64,000 bases of DNA. Source: Ursus arctos. Lineage: Eukaryota > Chordata > Mammalia > Carnivora > Ursidae. Made by a program: the position numbers and the translations under genes. The notes beneath the pieces were generated by a model. The model made no database searches, was not told where the DNA came from, and saw only the letters and a program-made list of their open reading frames with translations. How positions within the stretch are numbered: the first letter of the stretch is position 1; every line of letters begins with the position of its first letter. Where the stretch lies: positions 5,027,001-5,091,000 of the forward strand of contig NW_026622897.1 in NCBI RefSeq assembly GCF_023065955.2. Direction: 5' to 3'. Below are positions 54,761 to 64,000 of this stretch, one piece after another.

Positions 54761-55564
54761 CCCACACACTTCCAAAATTTAATTATCACATGGACAAAGT
54801 TTAGCAGGAAAGGAAGCAAGAGTATCATATAGCACAGCATAAATAAGGATAAATATTAGAAGGTGCTAGAGTATGGAGAGCATCAAATAGAAGAATATAA
54901 ATTTTGAACTTCCCATGGAAAGCGCTTAGAGCAATATGATGATAAAACAAGATAAAGAAATAGCAATGTTGGCTGTAGGAATAGGAAACTTCAAGGCTTT
55001 AAACCAGATTTTGCCTTTTATTTCTTGTTGTCTGATCTTTGGGGTGTTAGAGTTAGAGCAAGTAATTATAAAGCCCAGCTATAGAGAGAACAGGATCCTC
55101 CAGGTACAGTGCTTCTCACAGTGTGTCCTGCAGAACAGTTATCCCTTGTGATTCTTTTTAAAAATGAGTTCTGTGACCAGGTAAATTTGGGAATCCCTAT
55201 ATTCCATGTATATTCCACTCTCTTAGAAATTGATAGCAAAGGCTCTCAGAAGTCTTGCAGCAGGGAAGCCTGTTTAACTTTGATTAAACCATCGTGTCTC
55301 AAATTTTATTTTTAAAATGTAGACATCTATGGTAACTCGTGTTGGAAGGAGTATAACCCAAGAGAAGCTCCACTGATGAGATGCTGTGGTCGCATCCTTG
55401 GAGCAGAATCCTGAGGTGTAAAGCAATGGAAGAGCTTCTAAAGTTCCTTTACAAAGGGCGTTAGGTGGTCAGTGCTCTCTAGGGGACAGCCTGCCCTCCA
55501 CTGGCCCCCCAGCGTCTGACAGTAACCTCTAACTAACACACTAAACATTCTGGGCCTCTCCCTA
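54761..55564. other. No gene recognised
   Basis: Intronic sequence. 'cagtgcttctcacagtgtgt' followed by 'gttctgtgaccaggtaaatt' (55108-55190) hints at an old hAT-type MER remnant, too weak for a firm call. Confidence 0.35.
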
Positions 55565-55830
55565 ACCCTCTGCGTGCCTCATCATCTCTTTGTAGCTCCT
55601 CTTCTACTGTGATTCTTTCTCTTCCTCTTGTGTCCTGCCTCTCCTTCAGCGGCTTATTTTTATTTTTATTTTTCTGTTACCCCTCTCCTCTGTCTGTCCC
55701 TCCTCCGTTTCCTCCCACCCTCCATCTTTTTCTCTCCTTCCTTCTCATCTCAGTGTGTCTCTTACTCTCTGATTCCGTTTCCTCTGTCCCCTGGCTCCCT
55801 TCCTGTCTCTGCTTCCTCTTGCCCCTTCAA
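55565..55830 (+). repeat. Pyrimidine-rich tract
   Basis: About 265 bases of mostly C and T ('ctcctccgtttcctcccacc') with few purines. Not a simple repeat. Read as protein it gives Leu/Ser/Pro-rich open frames, which are artefacts. Confidence 0.8.
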
Positions 55831-56025
55831 AACATTCATATGAAGTTAATGTTTAAAAGCGGCTCAATTTGCCTCTGAAACCAATAATACATTATATGTT
55901 AATTAATTGAATTTTAATTTTAAAAAGATGAAAAAAAATAAAAGTGGCTTAACTTATCTTCTTTGTTTTTGATTTTAAAAGCAAGTAAGATCAACATTTT
56001 CTGTTTCTGCTTAAGAGAACTTTTA
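55831..56025. other. No gene recognised
   Basis: AT-rich spacer before an antisense SINE. Confidence 0.45.
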
Positions 56026-56240
56026 TTTATTTATTTTAAAATTTATTTATGTATTTATTTTAGAGAGAGAGAGAGCATGAGTGGGAGGAGGGGCAGAGGG
56101 AGATGGAGAGAGGGAATCCTCAAGCAGACTCCCTCTTGAGCGAGGAGCCCATACGGGGCTTGATCCCATGAACCATGAGATCATGATCTGAGGCAAAACC
56201 AAGTCAGATGCTTAACTGACTGAGCCGCCCCAGGTGCCCC
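56026..56240 (-). mobile_element. SINEC, antisense
   Basis: Complete minus-strand copy ending 'gccgccccaggtgcccc'. Target-site duplication begins 'cttaagagaa' on both sides (56010 and 56240). Confidence 0.94.
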
Positions 56241-56473
56241 TTAAGAGAATGTTTTAAATGCCTAAACTAAATTGTTTTGTTTTGTTTTTTATTCCTACCC
56301 TCTTAACTGCAGTTCATAGTCTTCAGTAGAAAAAGATTTTCTGATTCTGGATCGGTGGGTTCATAACTGCATATGTCACAGAGGGGAAATTGTCCGTAAT
56401 TAAGTGCCATAATCATTGTAGTCTCCTGTTGGTCCAGGTTTTTAGAAACAGTAAAAGCGATACTCTATTTGTG

Positions 56474-56537
56474 TTGAGTCATCAGATAAAATAATGTCTT
56501 GTTTATTGAGTCATCAGATAAAATAATGTCTTGTTTA
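56474..56537 (+). repeat. Perfect 32-base tandem duplication
   Basis: The unit beginning 'ttgagtcatcagataaaata' is repeated exactly twice (56474-56505 and 56506-56537). No other copy is present. A recent local duplication in the intron. Confidence 0.97.
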
Positions 56538-56555
56538 AAGTTATTTGTGTTGTAA

Positions 56556-56738
56556 GGGGCCCCTGGATTGCTCAGTCGGTGAAGTGCCTGCCTTTGGCTC
56601 AGGTCATGATTTCAGGGTCCTGGGATCGAGCCCCACATCAGGCGCCCTGCTCAGTGGGGAGCCTGCTTCTCCCTCTGCCCCTCACCCTGCTTCTGCACAC
56701 ACACTCTCGCAAATAAATAAATAAAATCTTTAAAAAAA
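56556..56738 (+). mobile_element. SINEC
   Basis: Full-length copy with perfect 15-base target-site duplication 'ttatttgtgttgtaa' at 56541-56555 and 56739-56753, three bases after the tandem duplication. Confidence 0.97.
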
Positions 56739-56753
56739 TTATTTGTGTTGTAA

Positions 56754-58474
56754 ATAACTGAAATCTAGCCAAATTAGTTTAGGTAGGAGGGGATAAATGA
56801 TAAAGGATCCAGATCTCATGAATGACAGAAGCTTGTGGAACATGCAGGTGTCAAGTATGGGAACTCCAACAGTGAGAGGCTGTGGGTTTGCCCTCTGGTT
56901 CTTCTCCAACACCATCAGCTCCCAGTTGTCTCGGTGTCTCAGCCTCTTACTCAGATTCTGGGAGGAAAATAGTCTCCTGGGCTACTTGACAATTTCATCT
57001 GCTACTCATTGCCTACCAGTGAATCAGCTTCCCCACAGTCAAACTGTAAGATACCTACACATATAGTACAGATAGAAATACATATATATCAGATATATAT
57101 ATACACATATAATATGCATATAATATGTATATTACACATGTAATACAGATACAAATACCCGAGGTATGTATTTATGGGTCATAAAACCCAAATCTATCTG
57201 TAAGGATCTACTTTTTGGAAAAGAGAAATTCACAGAAGGAAGTGAGCAGTCATTCCCCAGAGAATCTATTTTGTGGTGTTTCAGGGTAACATGGTATGTA
57301 AGAATGAGCCAGCATCATTTCTCCCAAGTGTAGCAGGATGTGAAGAGATGACATGTGTAGCCAGACATATTTTTATCCTCTAAAGGTTATTGTCCTTGTC
57401 CCCTCAGGGCATTCAGCCCATTTTGAGTGACTGTGTCGTCAGCATAGTCAAGAAACTGTAATTTGAAAAATATATAATTGTCGTTCTTAATTTCTTTTTT
57501 TTTCCATAATTCAATTGATTTGGCCACAACCTCAATGCCTTGTTGATATAGGAAGGTATTATACCTCCTGAAGTAAACTAAATATTCCCAAATGTCTCAG
57601 GGCCCCGGGCCAAATTACAAAGTAGACAGGACTCATTTTTGGCGACTCTTTGGGGCTTTCCCAGTTTTCTTAACTTCTGTGTTTTGGCCACCGAGACCTT
57701 GACCTATTCTCTTCCGTTTTTCCCTCACATCCCTTAATAGTCCATCTCTGCTTCACAGACAGACACACAACTATTAATGGTTGAAAACAGCTTAATAAGG
57801 GTCTTTCCAGGAGTATTTAGATTCTAAAAGAGGATGGCCACTTGGCGAGGGAATGCCGCTTCATCTTGACGCCTCTCCTGTGGCAGAGTTCTAGACAATG
57901 TGGCTGGTGGGGTGGAATGTTCTCTCGTGTTGCCACACTGATGACCACCTATTCTGACACGGCTCCCCATTCAGCTTTCAAAGCCAGGTTAGGAAAAAAA
58001 GTTAGAGATGACGTTGTGAGTACAGAGATTACCACAGTAAAGCGGTCAATTGAAGAAACGTGCTTTGCTCAGTCTGTGAGAGAAAGAGGAAGTTTCCAGC
58101 CACCGTTAGTCAGTTTGGCTAGCAGATAAAGATTTCTGATTTATCCTTCATAGCCATGTTACTTAAAAGTTTAAAGAGGACTTCTTGGAATGGCCGAGGA
58201 CTATTTACTATGTTAGTTATTCTTGTCCTGGCTGACTTAGGGGGAATCTTCTTTCTTCCAGTCTGCCCTGTCAAGCCGTGGAAAAGGTGAGCCACCCAAG
58301 TGACCCTGAGGTACACACACACCAGGGAACATCAGATATTGCTTTAATAAGATATTTTAATTCTTTCTGAAGCGAAGTGCCTGCATAGCTTATACTTTAT
58401 GATTTTAATAAATCTCTAAATGTCAGTCAGTTTTCATCAATTCTGATAATATATAATTCCAGAAAGTTCACTTT
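56754..58474. other. No gene recognised
   Basis: Intronic sequence with a TA-rich stretch (57062-57150) and no firm repeat assignment. A 95-codon open frame (57842-58129) has no domain. Confidence 0.4.
57062..57150. repeat. TA/CATA-rich low-complexity tract
   Basis: Alternating 'atatatatacacatataata' type sequence, imperfect. Confidence 0.8.
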
Positions 58475-58492
58475 AAAAATTGCTACCCCCAT

Positions 58493-58694
58493 GGGCGCCT
58501 GGGTGGCTCAGTCAGTTCAGCGTCTGCCTTCAGCTCAGGTCATGATCCCAGGATCCTGGGATCGAGCCCCATGTGGGGGGCTGGGGGGCTCAGCAGGGAG
58601 CCTGCTTCTCCCTTTGCCCCTCCCCCTGCTTGTGCTTGCTCTCTCACACTCTCTCAAATAAATAAATAAAATCTTTAAAAAATTAAAAATAAAT
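58493..58694 (+). mobile_element. SINEC
   Basis: Full-length copy with a G-rich insertion ('gtggggggctggggggctca'). Target-site duplication 'aaaaattgctacccc' (left) and 'aaaaattgcaacccc' (right). Confidence 0.95.
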
Positions 58695-59318
58695 AAAAAT
58701 TGCAACCCCACACATTCTACCTGGCTTATCACAAAACATCTTATTAGGGTAAAAGCCATTGTTTCCTGAAAGGAATCACTCTATGTAATAAAGTACTGGT
58801 CCGACCTTCAAAAGTTGCAGAAAAACATGAAACAAACGTGAAAGTATGTTCTAAATATACAAGTGTGTTTCTAGTTTAGGCCGTGAAAGAGTTTCAGAAT
58901 ACAGGTAAGCAGTTCTGTATGTGAGCATGTCTAAGTAAACGTTGGTGGCTGGCTGGTATATTATTTTAGTTTGGCTTGAAATCTTAACAGTGTTCTAAAC
59001 GTTCTTGAAATGTAGTGAAGTTTTCCTGTTTTCCTTCCTATGGTAGCTGCTCATTTTTAGTTTAGGAACAACTTGCTAAGTCAAATTTACTGTATTAGTG
59101 TCAGTAAGTCTTTAAAACCACCGACTGGTATCAATAGCAAGGATACAGAAACCATCAAAAATACTAAAGTGCCAAAAAATACTGAAGTCAGGTTAGGCTT
59201 GTTTCTGCTTCACTGATGTGGTGAGTGCTTTGGAAGTCACGTGTGAAAGGTCTTGTCAAGCCATGCTCAAAAGGTCATCAGTGACTTTTCTTGGCAAAAT
59301 GTGATCTTTCCCCATACC
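58695..59318. other. No gene or repeat recognised
   Basis: AT-rich intronic sequence. Confidence 0.5.
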
Positions 59319-59438
59319 TTTTTTTTTAGAAGTTTATTTGATTTTTTTTAGTAATCTCTACTCCCGGTGTGGGGCTCAAACTCACAGCCCCAGAGATCAA
59401 GCGTCGTATGCTCTTCTGACACGGCCAGCCAGGCACCC
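59319..59438 (-). mobile_element. Short SINEC variant, antisense
   Basis: 'tagtaatctctactcccggt' then 'gtggggctcaaactcacagc' and 'gccagccaggcaccct'. The flanks 'cccatacc' and 'ccctatgcc' suggest a decayed duplication. Confidence 0.9.
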
Positions 59439-60600
59439 TATGCCAGTTTTTTTTTTCTTCCTTAATTTTGTATGATTGGTCATAGTTTCTTTTTAAATTA
59501 TCTTGCTGTACTAAGAATGTTAAAAGTGGCTTTTCTTCTGATTTTTAAGTCTTTGTAAATGTATTTCCTTTTCGTGGGACTTAGTGGCCTACAGCCTCAC
59601 ATAGATAAGGCTTAGGGACAGCCTTAATAACAGATTCCTGCCTCAGAAACACAAAAGAATGGTGTGGGTCCCACACTGAACCCTCTCTGAGAAAAGATAA
59701 GAAAGACTACTCCAAACAGGAGTTAGATAGATTATTAAGAACTTCCCGGCATGATGAACAAAGATTATAATTTCTTAAATTCTAGGCATTGCCTCTCGTT
59801 TTTCTTCAACGAGGGTGCTTTTCAGAGTGATGTTAATAGGTGTAATTTGAGAAGAGTTTTCCTGGATCCAATAGTTTGGGAAATGTTGGGCTATTGCAGG
59901 ATTTCTCAGAGCTTTTAATACATGGATATAGTAATAGGCGTCCTTACACAGAGCATTTTAGAAACTGGTAGGTAGGTAGGTAGGTAGGTAGGTAGGTACA
60001 TAGAGCACTTTAGGAAACAATATTTAAAAAAAAAAAGTATAGGCAATTCCTTAAATTTTAGGAATATATTTAAGAATCTCTCGGTTTCTTCTTTCATGTG
60101 ATTTCCCCATGTCCCTTTTGCTGGTGCTCCTGGGTATGATTTAATCAGATTTCCCCTTTAAAACTCTTGATGTTTCAGGAAAAGATTCAGTAGCCCTTGA
60201 AAGTCCCTCAATTTGTGTCCCATCTGTCTAAATTAAGAGGTTGATTTTCCAGCCCCTTGTCACACTTTTACTGAGATCACACAGGATCTTCAGCACTCTT
60301 CTTAAGCACAGAACCTCCCAGTTAGAGTCACTAGAGAAACTGGAAGAAACGTGAAGGAGCAAATAGATGAAACATCTTAATTTTGGATTTTTTAGATATA
60401 AAAGGGCTACCGTAGAAAGGCTGTGGGAAAGCAAATGTTAATGAAGCAGATATGAGGTGAAATTTAAGACCGATTTGATAGAATAGGTGAATACACTCTG
60501 AAAAGAGAATTACAAGTGAAAGGGAAGATACAGCTCGTTGTATAGCAGAGGACCACTGGCAGCAAAGAAAATCAGTGAGAAAGTGAGGGGAACAGACACG
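59439..60600. other. No gene recognised
   Basis: AT-rich intronic sequence with a GGTA microsatellite. Open frames up to 105 codons on the minus strand lack any domain. Confidence 0.45.
59967..59998 (+). repeat. (GGTA)8 microsatellite
   Basis: Eight perfect GGTA units, flanked by 'gagcattttagaaac' on the left and 'gagcactttaggaaac' on the right, themselves a near-duplicate. Confidence 0.97.
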
Positions 60601-60616
60601 AGAAAGACGCTGCAGA

Positions 60617-60812
60617 GGGGTACCTGGGGGGCTCAGCCAATGAAGCATCTGCCTTCAGCTCAGGTCATGATGTCAGGGTCCTGGGATCGAGCCCCACATC
60701 AGGCTCTCTGCTCCACGGGGAGCCTGCTTCTCCCTCTGCCTCTTCTGTTCCCCCTTCTTGTGCTCGCTCTCTCTCTCTCAAATAAATAAATAAAATCTTA
60801 AAAAAAAAAAAA
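60617..60812 (+). mobile_element. SINEC
   Basis: Full-length copy ('ggggtacctggggggctcag'). Short duplication around 'gctgcag' on both sides of the element. Confidence 0.95.
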
Positions 60813-60815
60813 AAG

Positions 60816-61589
60816 CTGCAGGGGTCAGCCACACTCTGGTCGACATGCTGGCCATTTTAGTCCATAAATAACGGTAGCCGCAGGACCGGGAAAGAACAGA
60901 CAGGTGATCCGATAACAGCAGTTGTTAATAATACAGTTAATGTCCAGAACGGCTTCAACTTGCCCCAGAGGTTTTAGCAACTCGGTGGTTTGCTCAAGGA
61001 CCCTGTTCTCTTAACTCCGTGTTCAGTGCTCTTTCTGCTGCACCAGGGGTCCTGTCGTGATTGAAGAGAGTTTTACTGGCACATCGGTTCTGTCCTGAAA
61101 AGTACTCTGCGCACAGTCACCTCCCCCGTCTTTGATACACCCACGTTAGTTACCCGCTCCACCCAAACCGGTATTTTACTGCTGTATTCAGAAAACAAGG
61201 TGGAAGTAGCATTACACACAGCAGTACTGATCACTGACAGCAAATAGCTGTGGCTGCACGGACCCTACCCCCGCCTCCATGCAGTACTCCATGACTGCAC
61301 TGCTTTTCTCAGTGGGAGGAGCGAGTCCAGCTGCTGAAGTGGACAGACTTGTGTGAAGCATCCCGCCTTGTTAGACAAGGAGAGGCGTCGGATATTGCCC
61401 AAAGCTACCGGCAAATACTGGCTCTGGTGTCCTCAAATGTCATAAGTGCTGCTGAGTAGCTTCCAAGCCTTAAGCATTGTCCCTTTTTCCTGGAGAAGTT
61501 GAAATCAACCAGGATGATTTACTTGTGGAAATCCAGACACTGATTTAGCTTAACTGTATGTTAAGCACTAGATGTAGTAATAGATATAA
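60816..61589. other. No gene or repeat recognised
   Basis: Intronic sequence of balanced composition without recognisable repeat or exon. Confidence 0.45.
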
Positions 61590-61605
61590 AAATAAGTAAG
61601 ATATA

Positions 61606-61799
61606 GGGGTGCCTGGGTGGCTCAGTCAGTTAAACATCTGACTCTTGGTTCCAGCTCAGGTCATGATCTCGGGGTCGTGGGAGCGAGTCCTGCATAGGGC
61701 TCTGTGCTCAGGGGGCAGTCTGCTTGAGATTCTCTCCCTCTCTCTCTGCCCTTCCCACTTGTTCTCTCTCTCTCTCTAAAATGAATAGATTTTTTTTTT
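61606..61799 (+). mobile_element. SINEC
   Basis: Older head variant ('gactcttggttccagctcag'). Perfect 16-base target-site duplication 'aaataagtaagatata' at 61590-61605 and 61800-61815. Confidence 0.97.
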
Positions 61800-61815
61800 A
61801 AATAAGTAAGATATA

Positions 61816-62599
61816 GTCTCACTTTCAAGGTCCATGCTGTCCCTCTACTGGGTGCAGACTATGCTGCCGTAACTGAGAGACTGCCCAAATACGGCTCCGT
61901 AAATACTGCAGGACCTTGTTACTCCTCCCGTGATAGAATGAACGGTTCCGGGCTGCCAGGGTGGCTCTGCCTCAGGACCAGCTTCCAGGATTCTTCAGTC
62001 TTTGCCGTCTCCCAGTGAGCAGGAAGGAGGAGGAGGAAGCCTACCGCAAATGGCTTCTCCAAGGAGGTGGATTGCAGCCCGCACACACTATGTCTCGTGT
62101 CCCATTAATCCGGATTTCGTGACATGACCACAGAGGACTGCAGGAGAGCTGGGGGATACAGGCTGTCTCTGAGTTGCTAGGTGCCAGCCCAAACTTGGGA
62201 GTTCTGTCACTAAAGGAGGGCAGGGAGAATCGACCCTGGGAGACCGTGGTCTTGCGCACAGACTGTGGCTAGAAAGATAATAATCAAATACTTGCATTAA
62301 GGGCTGGCAAGTACTAGAATAAGTTCCAGGGGCAGAACAAAGGAAGGAATCGTCCCTGTGCCTCGGGCGAGGGCTCGTGTCAGAGGATGTATTCCAAAGA
62401 CGCTTGTCCTTTATGCTGGGACATGAAGGATGTGTGAGAGAGAAGTGACAAAAGGACCAACTGCAGTAGAAAGAGAAGTGGCTTCCAGTAATAATAGCAG
62501 ATTGAACACCTGTATCGATTCTAGCCTTTTTTCCTGAAATCTCACCAAAGTGAGGATAGTTTTGTTTTGGGACCCTAAACCCTCAAACAAGGAGACTTA
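61816..62599. other. No gene recognised
   Basis: Intronic. 61840-62280 has a texture like an antisense MaLR-type LTR, but no firm landmark. Confidence 0.35.
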
Positions 62600-63237
62600 G
62601 GTAAGGAGACAATAGCAACAAAATTTTGGAAGCAGGAAAGCAGATGGGAGGATGTCCAATGAGTAAGCAGATTTAAGAAAACTGCTTCTAAGCAACTGAT
62701 GGAAAAAAGCTAACAGCCAACCCAGTATATACCATCAATGCCCCAAAGACTCAGGAAATGGTTGGCACCAGATACTTCCAGAAGTAGGAGTGCGAAAATA
62801 AGGATCACTGATTGTCAGTCTGGTTAAGAAAGTTTGGATTCTCACATCCCCACCACCTTTGCTCACACCAGGTAACTTCCTCTCCCCCCACATTGGCAAA
62901 AACTGGGAATTTATTCTTGGGAAAGAATTAAAGTCTTCATTTGGAAGAACCAGTCGGGCTGGCTTATTAAAAGTAAGGCCGTTAAGCGAATGCATGCATG
63001 TTGGATACTAATACAGTCTGGTTCTCTCCCCTGCTCCCCTGCTCAGTTCCCAGGATGCTGGCCGGCAGGCCCGCACCCCCCTTCAAACATTGGTGAAAGC
63101 ATTTCTGAAGAATCTGACCAGCCCAAAAGGAGAAACTTAAGATACCAACATGAGAGTTCCTGCAACTAAGTGATCCAGCCTGATTTTTTGGCAGTGGGGA
63201 TTTTTGGTCTCAATGCAAGATTGCAAGAAATATTAGG
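62600..63237 (+). mobile_element. Ancient L1M 5' region, left part
   Basis: 'ggaagcaggaaagcagatgg' and 'caggaaatggttggcaccag' onward looks like decayed L1M 5' sequence, continued after the SINE by clearer landmarks. Assignment of this part is tentative. Confidence 0.45.
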
Positions 63238-63427
63238 GGGGCGCCTGGGTGGCTCAGTTGATTAAGTGTCTGCCTTCGGCTCGGGTCATGATTTCAGGGT
63301 CCTGGGATCGAGCCCCCTGTCCCCAAGTCGGCTCCCTGCTCAGCAGGGAGTCTGCTCCCTCTCCCTCTGCCCTGCCCCACTCATGCGCTCTCTCAAATAA
63401 ATAAAATCTTAAAAAAAAAAAAAGAAA
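63238..63427 (+). mobile_element. SINEC within L1M
   Basis: Full-length copy. Target-site duplication 'aagaaatattagg' (left) and 'aagaaatactagg' (right). Confidence 0.95.
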
Positions 63428-64000
63428 AGAAATACTAGGAAATCTGTAATATAAAACCTAGAGACCAAAACAAACAGAGACCAAAGCAACCAGAGAAACA
63501 AATTTAATAAGGGGGAAGGGAATGTTAACAAAATAAAACTGTCTTTAATTTCCTCATAGAGATAATGGGAAAATATTACAATCAAAAGAACAGGATACTG
63601 TTTTTTTAGAGGAATATTTTGAGAACAAAAGAGCTGTTAGAAACACAGTAGAAAAAAAAGCACTCAAAAAGAGAAAGAAAATAGAGAGGAAAAGATTTTA
63701 TTAAAAATTAGAAAATAGTCCAGAAGGTTCGATACATAAGTAACAGGCATTCCAGAGAGAACAGAAAAAACAGGGGAGAAATCCTCACTGAAGCAATTCA
63801 AGAAAATCTTCCAGGACTTCATTTTCAGATGGGAAGGGCCTAGCACATTAGATGAAGGGACATCGTCATGAAATTCTAGAACACTCACACCACAGAGAAG
63901 TTCCTACAGACAGATGTTCAGAGGGGAGGAAACAAATCAGGAATCATGTTGGTTTCAGACTTCCTGAAAACAGCAGTAGAAGCAGAAGGCAATGAGAGAC
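63428..64000 (+). mobile_element. Ancient L1M 5' region, right part
   Basis: 'aattcaagaaaatcttccag', 'ctagaacactcacaccacag' and 'gcagtagaagcagaaggcaa' are L1M 5'-region landmarks of the type at 36060-36290. It runs off the window end. Confidence 0.6.

Overview
The window is nuclear DNA from a carnivoran mammal. About 49 copies or fragments of the tRNA-derived carnivore SINE (SINEC/CAN-SINE) lie on both strands, roughly one per 1.3 kb. They typically open with GGGGCGCCTGGGTGGCTCAG and end in CAAATAAATAAATAAAATCTT plus an A-tail. Several belong to a subfamily carrying 'GGCACAGCGGTTAAGC...GGCGTTATGGGATCGAGCCCC', a form I associate with arctoid caniforms (bears, seals) rather than cats. The exact species is not determinable by eye.

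Only two protein-coding exons are recognisable, each in a CpG-rich block. On the minus strand, 13264-13373 is coding exon 1 of SLC35F2 (solute carrier family 35 member F2). Its first intron runs leftward to the window edge. On the plus strand, 51140-51366 is coding exon 1 of RAB39A, a Rab GTPase. Its only intron begins at 51367 and fills the rest of the window, and exon 2 is not present. The two genes are divergent, about 38 kb apart, which is the order and orientation of human 11q22.3 (SLC35F2 minus, RAB39A plus).

Layout: 1-13263, SLC35F2 intron 1 with SINEs, L1 3' pieces, MIRs and nested MLT1-like/LTR remnants. 12740-14235, SLC35F2 CpG island plus a second CpG cluster. 14.4-50.2 kb, intergenic DNA (or intron of a longer SLC35F2 transcript) made of layered L1, L2, MIR, LTR and SINE insertions, with a SINE-free stretch at 26.1-31.1 kb. 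50.2-51.8 kb, RAB39A CpG-island promoter with two inverted CCAAT boxes, GC boxes and a 12-codon uORF. 51.4-64 kb, RAB39A intron 1 with more SINEs and an ancient L1 5' region at the end.

The two genes do not form a pathway: SLC35F2 is a multi-pass membrane transporter, and RAB39A acts in endosome/phagosome and autophagy traffic. I saw no operon-like, CRISPR, phage or otherwise novel system. The most notable structure is the nested transposon stratigraphy, the inverted SINE pairs, and the regulatory layout of the two CpG islands. Family names for old repeats come from remembered consensus sequences and were not checked with RepeatMasker.
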